This document shows, piece by piece, positions 33,806 to 41,450 of a stretch of DNA of 56,002 nucleotides (positions are counted from its first letter, which is position 1; each line of letters starts with the position of its first letter). A program made the position numbers and the translations under genes. The notes beneath the pieces were generated by a model that was not told the DNA's origin, did not search any database, and was given only the letters and a program-made list of their open reading frames with translations. Location of the stretch: the NCBI GenBank assembly GCA_900543025.1, contig UQPP01000011.1:1-56002 (forward strand), written 5' to 3'. The DNA is from an uncultured Collinsella sp. GTDB lineage: Bacteria > Actinomycetota > Coriobacteriia > Coriobacteriales > Coriobacteriaceae.

Positions 33806-33971
33806 TATGGAACGGCCATGACTATGTGACGTTGCCGCATGTACTCTTTGCCGTGGGCAAACAAAGGTTATCGACAATATGATTTAGACATGCTGCTAAA
33901 GTTTCCTAACGCCACCTGAAGACCACCGTTGCGCTGGCATCCAATCAAGTGATTCTGATGTAAGAAATACC

Positions 33972-34049
33972 CTGTCAAAACCAGCATCTGAATTGGAAAC
34001 TGGCATAAAAGCGAGTGATTTTCTTCTTGCATGTATCTTTACTGTCACA
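33972..34049 (+). repeat. 78-bp diverged direct repeat, left copy
   Basis: Matches 40840-40917 at 60 of 78 positions without gaps. Both copies translate to a similar peptide (DFLLACIFTVT here, DFLLACNFTDT there), so the ancestor may have been coding. The two copies lie about 6.9 kb apart on either side of the defence-like genes. Confidence 0.7.
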
Positions 34050-34127
34050 TGGCTCCAGAAGATTCGAGTAGGGGTGGTCCTATGTCATGTTTCTTGGGGC
34101 GTTGCGGAAGCACCTTGCGATAAGCTG

Positions 34128-34580
34128 TTTCGCCATGGGCCGTCGGAGTGCTTCGACTATTTCGTTAGCGTCTTTTCCGAGGGCTCCCTGCGGCTTTTCT
34201 CTGATTACCTTGGTGCAGACATCTCGATAATGACCGTTCACTCCGCTAAGGGGCTCGAGTGGGATATTGTTTTCATTCCGGGCGATACGCGTTCCGATTG
34301 GCCTGGAGCGATTTGCTCTCGGTGCGAAAGTGCTGGTATGTCCTCGCGTTCTCCGCGTGGATGCCGGATTGTGGATGCGAAGAAAATGCCAAACGGGCTT
34401 ATTGAGGAAATGGACCTGCTGTACGTCGGTGTCGCTCGCGCCCGCAAAGCGGTATATGTCTCCGCTTCTATGCAGCGCAGGACAAATAACGGGAACTATC
34501 AGGTTGCCTGCCCCTCTTGTCTAACGTCTCTTCCGGGCATTGGGCCCGTGAGCTGGACGGCCATGGACGGTGAGGGGTGA
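34128..34580 (+). pseudogene. UvrD/PcrA-like helicase, C-terminal remnant
   Basis: The open frame contains ISIMTVHSAKGLEWDIVFI (helicase motif V) and EEMDLLYVGVARARKAVYVS (motif VI), ending near a cysteine-containing tail. These are the last two motifs of superfamily 1A helicases; the Walker A, Walker B and motifs III-IV are absent, so roughly the first three quarters of the gene are gone. The frame is open from 33993 but the first 45 codons do not look like helicase. UvrD-like helicases occur in several defence systems as well as in repair; which type this was cannot be told. Confidence 0.7.
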
Positions 34581-34622
34581 TTAAATGTGCGGCGTAAGAG
34601 GTGGAGGCCGACGTTTAATCAC
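34577..34622. repeat. 46-bp inverted repeat after the helicase remnant
   Basis: Arms GTGATTAAA/TTTAATCAC (34577-34585, 34614-34622) with an inner CGGC/GCCG pair in register. It overlaps the stop of the remnant. No T-run follows. Confidence 0.6.
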
Positions 34623-34689
34623 GATGAGTTTTGTGGCGTAATTCGTGCCCGGTTTAATAATGACGGGCAGTGGGGCAATAGGGGATCGC

Positions 34690-34904
34690 CCAACATGTTG
34701 GTCAAGCAAAACCTTTTGTTAATTTCGAACAGGTATTCGATATGTATGGGTTTTCGCTGTGTGTAAATACGTGGAACCTAGTTTGAATTTATGCAGGTCA
34801 ACGAAGCTGCCTCTAGGGTGGATTAGACGGCTCACTTATTGCTGTTGATTTATGCTGTAAAAACTTTAATCGTATCTACCTGCTAAAACACAACATGTTG
34901 TGTT
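34690..34904. promoter_or_regulatory. Two palindromes with the same core CAACATGTTG
   Basis: CCAACATGTTGG at 34690-34701 and AACACAACATGTTGTGTT at 34887-34904, both perfect and sharing 10 central bases, lie about 200 bp apart in a gene-free stretch (34581-35222). They look like operators of one dimeric repressor, perhaps controlling the membrane protein/MBL pair downstream. Confidence 0.45.
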
Positions 34905-35061
34905 CAGCTTCAAAAAACAATACAGGATATAGATTGTGTTTGCGGCTACAGTTAATTTAACGTGAAACGTCGTTTCCCCACTACAACTTAATTGTTCGAA
35001 AGGAGCTGGATGGGATAGCTGTCAAAATCGAGGCCACGTTGATGGTCCACTAAGATTCTTT

Positions 35062-35103
35062 GGGGGCGCGTGCGCTTATAGGCCAACAGCAGTATGCGCC
35101 CCC
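35062..35103 (+). promoter_or_regulatory. GC-rich hairpin upstream of the membrane protein gene
   Basis: Arms GGGGGCGC/GCGCCCCC (35062-35069, 35096-35103) with a 26-nt loop, 120 bp before the next start codon. It could be a terminator relic or leader structure. The rest of 34905-35222 shows no gene. Confidence 0.45.
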
Positions 35104-35222
35104 GTATGCTCAAATCATTTCCAAATAGCTTTTCTTCAAGAATCTGTCACTTGTGTGGCAGGGCGGGTTAGTCCGTAAAAAATTCGAGGGATGGCTCTTG
35201 GATTCTTGGAGGTGCGTAATTT

Positions 35223-35729
35223 TTGGCCAATAACTATCTAGATATTCTTCTTGGGAAAATCTCTGCGTACGATCTGTTCAATGTACTCATTCCGGGCGCA
35301 CTTGTAACATATTCCGTCAGCCAGATGCCGTTAGGCAATTGTATTGACTGCTCCAACTGGCTGTCACTATTTGTGATGAGTTATGTTCTCGGTCTCATTG
35401 CGTCGCGGATTGGCTCTCTCTGTATTGAGCCGTTGGCTCGTAAGCTGAAACCGGCCAGAAAACGAGACTATTCTGCCTTTGCGTATGCTCAGAAACGCGA
35501 TCCAAAGGTCGAGCAGCTCTTAATGATTTCAAACATGTATCGCAGCCTGGCGGGCGCTGGTGTCCTGCTCGTCATTATTCTGCTTGCGCCATTGTTGCCG
35601 GAATCTCATCGGCTTCCGGCGGCGCTGTGCTCTTTTATCGCTTTATTTGTCGCTTCCTGGGTCAAGCAAGAGCGGTATGTGGAAAAACGAATCAACTTCA
35701 ATCTAGAGGAACGTGATAATCATGAGTGA
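35223..35729 (+). CDS. Small membrane protein of unknown function
   Basis: A 168-residue protein beginning MANNYLDILLGKISAYDLF. Hydrophobic stretches are visible around residues 20-32 (FNVLIPGALVTYSV), 45-65 (LSLFVMSYVLGLIASRIGSL) and two between about 110 and 145 (AGAGVLLVIILLAPLLP; AALCSFIALFVASW), with a basic cytoplasmic loop (ARKLKPARKRDY) between. The start is a TTG with GGAGG 10 bases before it. It overlaps the start of the MBL-fold gene by 8 bases, so the two act together. I do not recognise the family; pairing of a small membrane protein with a nuclease-like or hydrolase partner is common in defence loci. Confidence 0.75.
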   Translation: MANNYLDILLGKISAYDLFNVLIPGALVTYSVSQMPLGNCIDCSNWLSLFVMSYVLGLIASRIGSLCIEPLARKLKPARKRDYSAFAYAQKRDPKVEQLLMISNMYRSLAGAGVLLVIILLAPLLPESHRLPAALCSFIALFVASWVKQERYVEKRINFNLEERDNHE

Positions 35730-36621
35730 GATTAAGTCTCTGTCCGTTGGCAACGGTGACATGTTTTACATCAATCACAATACAGATAACTTCAGCATGA
35801 TTGACTGTAATATTACCGATGAGCGTAAGTCGGAAATCCTTGATGAGGTCAAAAACCTCGCAGGGAAAAAGGATATCGTTCGTTTTATTAGTACGCATCC
35901 GGACCAAGATCATATTCAGGGCATTGAGTATCTTGATGAACTGGGGCTTATCCCGAATTTTTATTGTGTCGACAATAATGTTTCCAAGTCCACGGAGACC
36001 AAGAGTTTTAAAAAGTATAAAGAGTTGAAGAGCTCGTCGCGCGCTTACAAGATTAGCAAGGGGTGTAGGCGCAAATGGATGAACGTATCTGATGCGGAGA
36101 GCGGCTCTGCTGGGATTAGCGTCCTCTGGCCCGATGTGACAAACGAGACCTTCCAGAATGCTCGGCGAGATGCTGAAAACTCTGACAAGCCCAATAATAT
36201 TAGTCCCGCGATTGTCTACTCGCTTGAAGATGGTGTCCGTGCACTTTGGCTTGGTGACATGGAGAATGACTATATGGCTGCAATCGAAGACGACATCGAT
36301 CTTTCGCCTGTGGACATTCTCTTTGCGCCGCATCATGGACGGAAGTCCGGTCGCGTTCCTAAGACATGGCTAGATAAGTTGGAGCCTCGGTTGATCGTTG
36401 TGGGAGAGGCCCCGTCAGACGAGCTTGAGTATTACTCGAATTACAACACTCTGACGCAAAACAGCGCTGACGACATTCTGTTCTGTTGTGAGACCGGCAA
36501 GACTCATGTTTACGTTGGATCTCCTTCTTACAGCGTCAATTTCTTGGGTGAAGACCCTAATGTTCCGCGAGCGAAGGGTGTGCTGCATTATTTGGGCTCT
36601 TTTGATTGCGGTGACCGTTAG
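35722..36621 (+). CDS. MBL-fold (ComEC-like) metallohydrolase
   Basis: A 299-residue metallo-beta-lactamase-fold protein. The metal motif STHPDQDHIQG has H59, D61, D63 and H64 of the HxHxDH type with the first His-x-His altered to H-P-D; LWLGDMEND and FAPHHGRKSG give the later metal ligands (Asp and His). The arrangement resembles the C-terminal domain of ComEC/Rec2 DNA-uptake proteins and related stand-alone hydrolases. The start ATG at 35722 follows GAGGAA; a GTG three codons earlier is less likely. It is coupled to the small membrane protein. It may act on nucleic acid or nucleotides at the membrane; substrate unknown. Confidence 0.8.
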   Translation: MSEIKSLSVGNGDMFYINHNTDNFSMIDCNITDERKSEILDEVKNLAGKKDIVRFISTHPDQDHIQGIEYLDELGLIPNFYCVDNNVSKSTETKSFKKYKELKSSSRAYKISKGCRRKWMNVSDAESGSAGISVLWPDVTNETFQNARRDAENSDKPNNISPAIVYSLEDGVRALWLGDMENDYMAAIEDDIDLSPVDILFAPHHGRKSGRVPKTWLDKLEPRLIVVGEAPSDELEYYSNYNTLTQNSADDILFCCETGKTHVYVGSPSYSVNFLGEDPNVPRAKGVLHYLGSFDCGDR

Positions 36622-36713
36622 TCTTGCTCGTTAGTCCTGCTGTCGTCTCGTTCGTTCGTGGCCTGCCCACGCTTTTACCGGACAGGTCTAGATGCGTCCT
36701 TTCATCTCATTGA

Positions 36714-36950
36714 GATGGTGTAGGATATTGTCCTGTAATACAAAAGCTCTGCGGGAGCTTTAAGGGTGACGCTTTCGACAAGAGAGTGTTGCCCTTTTTC
36801 ATGTATGCAATATGTGACGCGCTGGCTAAGCGCCATTCAGGCAATGGAATGGTTGAGTGCGGCCTGGCTGACACTTTACGTCTGCTGTCGCGGCCGCAGC
36901 AAGCACTTGATTTACATTATTTAAAGTCTATAATCAAAGAAAAACTCTGA
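36714..36950 (+). pseudogene. Possible 3' gene remnant without start codon
   Basis: A 78-codon open frame with no plausible start ends with TGA at 36948. It reads like real protein near the end (FFMYAICDALAKRHSGNGMV, then LADTLRLLSRPQQALD and SIIKEKL). It fills most of the 367-bp gap before the ATPase gene. I cannot name the family. It could also be chance coding potential. Confidence 0.3.
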
Positions 36951-36988
36951 AATATCTTTTCAAAACAATGAAAGGAAAGTTGAGGACC

Positions 36989-38206
36989 ATGCTTTGTCAG
37001 TTTTCCTTCAGGAACTATAGGTCCTATCGCGACGAGGCGGAGCTTTCCATGCAAGCGACGCCGATGAGGGAGTTTGAGCGCTCCCTTATCGCGTGTCCCG
37101 ATGGGCAGAACTTTCTGCCGGTGGCTGCGGTGTACGGACCCAACGCTGGCGGCAAGTCCAACCTACTCGAAGCTCTTGACTACGTTCGTTCGGCTGTTGC
37201 CAGACCGATCAGATTGCTGTCAGCTAGCTCTGATGCGCCAGAGGGCAATCGTCCTTCGATACCCCGTTGTTCGGCGTTCGAGTTCGATGATGTGTCTGCT
37301 CTCGAGCCTACCGAGTTCGAGCTCTACTACCGCGCGGGCGAGCATGAGTACCGTTATGCCCTGTCCGTGCATGCCGACGAGATCGTGTCCGAGGGACTGT
37401 GGCGGCGCAAATTGGGAGCTTCGCGTACGGCAATGTTGTTCGAGCGCGAGGGTGCTGAGGTCGAGCTCGGTCCCACGCTGCGCAAACTTGTGACGGCCGC
37501 GAAATTCAACCCGAGCCTGCCGTACCTGTCGTTCCTCTGTATCAACTTTGACGCGCCGGTGATCAAGGAGGCTGCCAGCTGGTTTCTTGATGGCGTGTTC
37601 CTGAACTACAACAGCTCTTACCTGGAGCGGATGCTCGAGCAATTGCTAGACGGGGCGGAGTCGCCCGAGGTCACGCGTTTTCTGCGCGCCGTCGACGTAC
37701 GCATCGATGCCTTTAGGGTGGAGAAGGCCCCGGAATGGCGCGGCCAGCGCGTCTTTGTGAGGCACGAGGTGGACGGCAAGGGCTATGAGCTGCGCCTTTC
37801 TGAGGAGTCAGCCGGCACACAGAAGCTCATGGGGCTAGCTGCATATCTGATGACTGCGCTCGAGCGCGGCGCTACCGTTGTGGTCGACGAACTTGACGCC
37901 AAGCTTCACCCGAAGCTCCTGCGCTACGTGATTCTGTTGTTTAAGGATCCCGAGGTCAACAAGAGCGGCGCGCAGCTCATCTTCTCGTCCCAGGACGTGT
38001 CCACAATGCGAAACGACGTGTTCCGCCGCGACGAGATATGGTTCGCCGCACGCGGCGAGGGGGAGGCGAGCCAACTGTGGTCGCTCGCCGACATCCACGA
38101 GGCTAACGGCAACTTGGTTAGCAAGAATGCTGCTTTCGATAAGCAGTACCTGTCTGGTCGTTACGGTGCCGACCCGTATCTCACCCGCATCGAGGAGTGG
38201 GATTAA
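36989..38206 (+). CDS. RloA/AbiLi-like AAA ATPase
   Basis: A 405-residue ATPase of the abortive-infection/RloA type. It begins FSFRNYRSYRDEAELSMQA, has Walker A GPNAGGKS at residues 50-57, a signature-like LSEESAGTQKLMGLAAYL, Walker B ATVVVDELDAKLHPKL, and the switch region LIFSSQDVSTM, as in OLD/RloA ATPases. It ends DPYLTRIEEWD. The partner gene RloB follows 1 base after the stop but is truncated. RloA-RloB pairs are found near restriction loci and correspond to the AbiL phage-exclusion type; that is family knowledge. The start at 36989 has GAGG before it; the ATG at 36968 does not. Confidence 0.88.
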   Translation: MLCQFSFRNYRSYRDEAELSMQATPMREFERSLIACPDGQNFLPVAAVYGPNAGGKSNLLEALDYVRSAVARPIRLLSASSDAPEGNRPSIPRCSAFEFDDVSALEPTEFELYYRAGEHEYRYALSVHADEIVSEGLWRRKLGASRTAMLFEREGAEVELGPTLRKLVTAAKFNPSLPYLSFLCINFDAPVIKEAASWFLDGVFLNYNSSYLERMLEQLLDGAESPEVTRFLRAVDVRIDAFRVEKAPEWRGQRVFVRHEVDGKGYELRLSEESAGTQKLMGLAAYLMTALERGATVVVDELDAKLHPKLLRYVILLFKDPEVNKSGAQLIFSSQDVSTMRNDVFRRDEIWFAARGEGEASQLWSLADIHEANGNLVSKNAAFDKQYLSGRYGADPYLTRIEEWD

Positions 38207-38207
38207 C

Positions 38208-38423
38208 ATGGCAGCGAAGAAGTCGAAGGGCTGGCGTAGTGGCAAACGCGAGGTCCGCCCGCGCATGGTGCAGATGACGCGCCATCTCGTGGTGACCGAG
38301 GGCAAGGAGACTGAGCCTCGCTACTTCAAGGGCGTGCGTGCTGCTTTGTGCGCGGCAAACGAACGCAAGGTTGCCGTTATCGTTATAGGCGCTTCGAGAC
38401 GTTACCGAACTTTTGCGCGATAA
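38208..38423 (+). pseudogene. RloB/AbiLii-like protein, truncated after about 70 codons
   Basis: The frame begins MAAKKSKGWRSGKREVRPR and includes LVVTEGKETEPRYFKGVR, the hallmark N-terminus of the RloB family (a TOPRIM-like nuclease). RloB proteins are usually about 200 residues; this one loses family likeness around residue 62 (VIVIGAS) and stops at codon 72. The nuclease core would be missing, so the pair with RloA is probably inactive. The break coincides with a junction to the tail of another gene (next entry). Confidence 0.75.
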
Positions 38424-38533
38424 CGAATAGGACCTTTGATAGCGATCAGGACCTTGTGCGATTCGCAAACTCTTCCATTGATATTATGACCATAGCGTTC
38501 TATTTGCCGACCTTTATCGGAGATGCCCTATGA
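38396..38533 (+). pseudogene. 3' scar of a lost gene coupled to the nuclease
   Basis: In a frame different from rloB, codons reading NRTFDSDQDLVRFANSS and IDIMTIAFYLPTFIGDAL run to a TGA that overlaps the ATG of the next gene by 4 bases (ATGA). Such coupling suggests that a full upstream partner gene once ended here and was deleted together with the 3' part of rloB. Its identity (methyltransferase or other) cannot be told. Confidence 0.4.
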
Positions 38534-40530
38534 TCCAGATCAATCCGATGGAATATCCAAAGTTTTCCGATTATTCATCCCATGCCCAGTCTTCTCCTAA
38601 TATCCCTGTTGGGAGTGCGGGGATGATTGAGACTCTAAGAACGATTCTGGATGTCTTAAAGCACGGCCAATCTCTAGACGATGTCATTTCAATTGAGGGC
38701 TCAACAGCCAAGCTCTCTCTTGGCGAAGCTTGTCTTGCCCTGAGCCCGTGCGGATTGGTTGTTAAGACTGCTGAGGGATACACTCCTTCTGCAGAAGCGG
38801 ACCGTTGGATTGACACGGGAGATAACTCCTATCTGGCTGCGTGCCTGGCAAGTCGTTGCAAATTCTTTAGCGGCATGATTGACGTGCTGGGCACGCCAAA
38901 GACTTCGGGCGAGCTGCGTTTGATGGCTAATGCCGAGTACGGAATGAGCTGGACCAAGAAGAGTGAGGTTCAGCGCCGTTTAAAATGGGCTCGCGAACTC
39001 GGCCTTGTTGAATACCGAGAATACGAAGGATGTCGATATGTACGGACACCTCTAGGTGATCAATGGGTTTCTCAGATTGAAGTGGAACCCAAGGGTGTCT
39101 TGGAGGAATCTGCTTCCTTAAACTGGGACGAGCCTTCAAATTGGGCCGTCGACCTTGCTTTACATGCTAAACAATCTGATCGTTCGGATTCTATTGGATT
39201 TTTCGCTGGTGGAGCATCCGGTTTTATTGATGCCACAACCGAGCTTCTTTCCATCGTTAAAAACGGTGGTGATGAGTCTGCAATCGTTCAGTTTTCTAAC
39301 TTGTCCTATAAACTTTCCGAAAGCTCAACTAGGGCGGCGATTTCTTCACTTTCAAAATTGGGTTTTGTGCGGCGGTCGTCACTTACGACGTACGAGTTAA
39401 CTGCAATTGGCGACGCTTGGCTGTCTGAAAAATCTGCAATTAATTTTGCTTGCTGTTTTCACGCAGCGTTCTCTTGGGTATTTGAGCTTTTGCCGCTTGT
39501 TGGTCACAGTGCGTTTGATGTTAGGTCAATCCAGCTGCTTCTGTTCGAACGTTTTAACGTCAACATCTCCCATGATGCGCTAAGAAAGCGTCTAAATGTG
39601 TTGTTGAAAGCTGGCTTACTAAAAAAGAGAAGCCAGATGAGTTATCAGGCAACTGAGCACTGTGATTCTTTTTTGAGTGGATATGGCTTTAATTTCACCG
39701 TCGATTCCATTGGCAAACAGGGGGCGGGACCTGAGCAGCCCGTGGCTACCGATGTCGACAAACTGATTGGAGAGCTTTGGGATGCCTCGCGCGATTCCGG
39801 TCATCCCGATCGTCTGGAACGAGCTGTGGAGCGGTGTTTTAGTCGCCTTGGATTTAGAACGACTTTGTTGGGCGGCTCTGGTGACACAGATGTTTTAGCT
39901 GTCGCGAATGCTGCTTCGAGATTTTCGTATTCCGTGGTAATTGATGCCAAATCAACCTCTAATGGCGGGGTCTCTGCCTCACAAGTCGATTTTGATACCC
40001 TTGAGCTGCATCGTCGTAAGCACGATGCGTCGTTCATCGCCGTTGTGGGTTCAAGTTTTTCTGAAAAACGGATCTGCGATAGGGCCAAGGAACATGACGT
40101 CGCGTTATTTGGAATTAGCGAGTTGGAAAAGCTTCTTAAGATTCAAGAGGAGATTCCTCTCGTCTCTCAAGACTATAAAATTCTCTTCGAGAATTCGGGG
40201 TCTATCGATCTTGGTCTATTGGATCCCGCTATCGCTCGCTTTAGGCGAACGACCAAACTGCTCGATTTGGTGCTCAGGGCGTTGCTTTCTCAAAACGAAG
40301 ATAAAGAATTTGGCGGCTTGATGTCTAAGCGGGATGTTTACTGGTTCATGAAAAATGGAACGTCCTCAATTGAAGACTTGTCGATCAGTGAGGTCGGGGA
40401 AATGCTCGAGTTCCTGTCCTCACCTTTTGTTGGGTGCATTGGTAAGGATAAAGACGGATATTACGCTGTGGGATCTTTCGATGATGCCGCTAAGAGGCTT
40501 GTTCTGCTGGCCAAGGCGTGTAATGGGTAG
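38530..40530 (+). CDS. FokI-like nuclease with winged-helix-rich N-terminus
   Basis: A 666-residue protein. The region 425-545 matches the FokI cleavage domain: LLGGSGDTDVLAVA with D454, then YSVVIDAKST with D472 and K474, the PD-(D/E)xK triad (FokI itself has D450, D467, K469), and later AVVGSSFSE and FGISELEKLL. The first 400 residues contain repeated helical/winged-helix-like units (for example TRAAISSLSKLGFVRRSSL and SHDALRKRLNVLLKAGLLKK), which in FokI-type enzymes bind DNA. About 110 C-terminal residues are extra. No methyltransferase gene is nearby. It is either an orphan type IIS-like enzyme or a defence nuclease of unknown trigger. Confidence 0.75.
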   Translation: MIQINPMEYPKFSDYSSHAQSSPNIPVGSAGMIETLRTILDVLKHGQSLDDVISIEGSTAKLSLGEACLALSPCGLVVKTAEGYTPSAEADRWIDTGDNSYLAACLASRCKFFSGMIDVLGTPKTSGELRLMANAEYGMSWTKKSEVQRRLKWARELGLVEYREYEGCRYVRTPLGDQWVSQIEVEPKGVLEESASLNWDEPSNWAVDLALHAKQSDRSDSIGFFAGGASGFIDATTELLSIVKNGGDESAIVQFSNLSYKLSESSTRAAISSLSKLGFVRRSSLTTYELTAIGDAWLSEKSAINFACCFHAAFSWVFELLPLVGHSAFDVRSIQLLLFERFNVNISHDALRKRLNVLLKAGLLKKRSQMSYQATEHCDSFLSGYGFNFTVDSIGKQGAGPEQPVATDVDKLIGELWDASRDSGHPDRLERAVERCFSRLGFRTTLLGGSGDTDVLAVANAASRFSYSVVIDAKSTSNGGVSASQVDFDTLELHRRKHDASFIAVVGSSFSEKRICDRAKEHDVALFGISELEKLLKIQEEIPLVSQDYKILFENSGSIDLGLLDPAIARFRRTTKLLDLVLRALLSQNEDKEFGGLMSKRDVYWFMKNGTSSIEDLSISEVGEMLEFLSSPFVGCIGKDKDGYYAVGSFDDAAKRLVLLAKACNG

Positions 40531-40839
40531 CATTGGCTTGGTCGAGAACATGGTTGCGTTCATATAGAGACATCCGCTCGTCAGGTCGTCGATATACACT
40601 TCTTGGGGTGCGAACTTCAGTAGGTAGTCGATGTCGTCGTTAGGTATGGCGTGTCCTCCCATTGGTTGATGCGTCCCGGACCGCCCCGTGCGTTTCGGGC
40701 TGATAGCTGCCAAGATAAGGGTGATCTTCAATCCTCCGTGCCAGATTGGGTAATGTCGAGAAAGTTGACGTAGCGCCCGATCCGAAACTTGAAGTGGGTT
40801 GATACGCCGGCCCCTATTTGTTTGGATGTAAGATTCGGA
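40531..40839. other. Gene-free stretch, possible minus-strand fragment
   Basis: No intact gene is visible. On the minus strand, 40731 down to about 40545 reads HAIPNDDIDYLLKFAPQEV then YIDDLTSGCLYMN, which looks protein-like but has no recognisable family and runs into the end of the nuclease gene. Treat as unassigned debris. Confidence 0.3.
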
Positions 40840-40917
40840 CTGTCAAAACTTACATCTCAATTGAGAAAAGGCGAAATTGCGTGTGATTTTCTGCTCGCAT
40901 GTAACTTTACTGACACT
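40840..40917 (+). repeat. 78-bp diverged direct repeat, right copy
   Basis: Partner of 33972-34049 (60 of 78 identical, no gaps, same orientation). It may mark the right edge of the segment 34-40.8 kb. Between this copy and 41037 no gene is visible. Confidence 0.7.
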
Positions 40918-41037
40918 CATTTCCCTGGTCCTAATTTGCAACGGATTCTTGGCCGAGGATTGACCGGGGCTGTGTATTTCCTTGGAGTGTGAATTGTGAT
41001 GAGGCCTTGCGACGGTACGTCCGGCTTGGTCCGTGGG

Positions 41038-41057
41038 AACCGCCGAAAGGCGGTTTT
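41038..41057 (+). terminator. Small intrinsic terminator
   Basis: Perfect 7-bp stem AACCGCC/GGCGGTT with a GAAA tetraloop, running into TTTTCG. No intact gene lies directly upstream, so it probably outlived its gene. Confidence 0.65.
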
Positions 41058-41133
41058 CGCGTTTAAGGGGGCTGTTTTCTAAAGGATATTTGTCACGTTT
41101 CCGCTTTAGGACGGCGGGCTTCATCGCGTATTA

Positions 41134-41346
41134 CGGAAGTGCGAGGAAAATCGGAAACCGCCGATCACCCCCCCCGAATTTTTCAGCAAAACTGCAGGTC
41201 GCGGATGCCTATAACCGGGGTTTGGTTGACGGATCTCGGATTCCCCACACTTTCGGAAACGTTTGCTTAAAGCATGCGACAAGCTTTGGAACCCCTGAGC
41301 GCAACAGCTTTCTCGCGTAAAAGAACCGCAGGTAGACGCACTGTGT
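41134..41346. repeat. Tandem hairpin-family elements, copy A (degenerate)
   Basis: First unit 41134-41255: ends ACGGAAGTG near 41133 and CACTTTCGG near 41248 form a decayed inverted pair around the centre GCAGGTCGCGGATGCC (41194-41209). Second unit: centre GCAGGTAGACGCACTG (41328-41343) without visible arms. The order and spacing of units match copy B at 43048-43307, so A and B are direct repeats flanking higBA. A run of nine C lies at about 41167-41175. Confidence 0.7.
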
Positions 41347-41412
41347 CATTCCGGTGTGATTGGCCTGCTATTCCTGCCGATATTGTTCTTGTCCTACTTA
41401 GCTGCTATAGTA

Positions 41413-41433
41413 GTTTTACCGTAGAGGTAAAAC
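41413..41433. promoter_or_regulatory. Operator-like inverted repeat upstream of higB
   Basis: GTTTTACC and GGTAAAAC are perfect complements with a 5-bp spacer GTAGA, ending 17 bp before the higB start. In higBA loci the antitoxin represses its own promoter through such a site. GGTAAAAC motifs also occur at both ends of the glg cluster. Confidence 0.65.
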
Positions 41434-41450
41434 AATGTTAGGAGGTGGTC

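Noticed and set aside
33691..33882. 63-codon frame overlapping the IS256 remnant
   Set aside because: Only the first part is transposase; the rest reads through a terminator hairpin.
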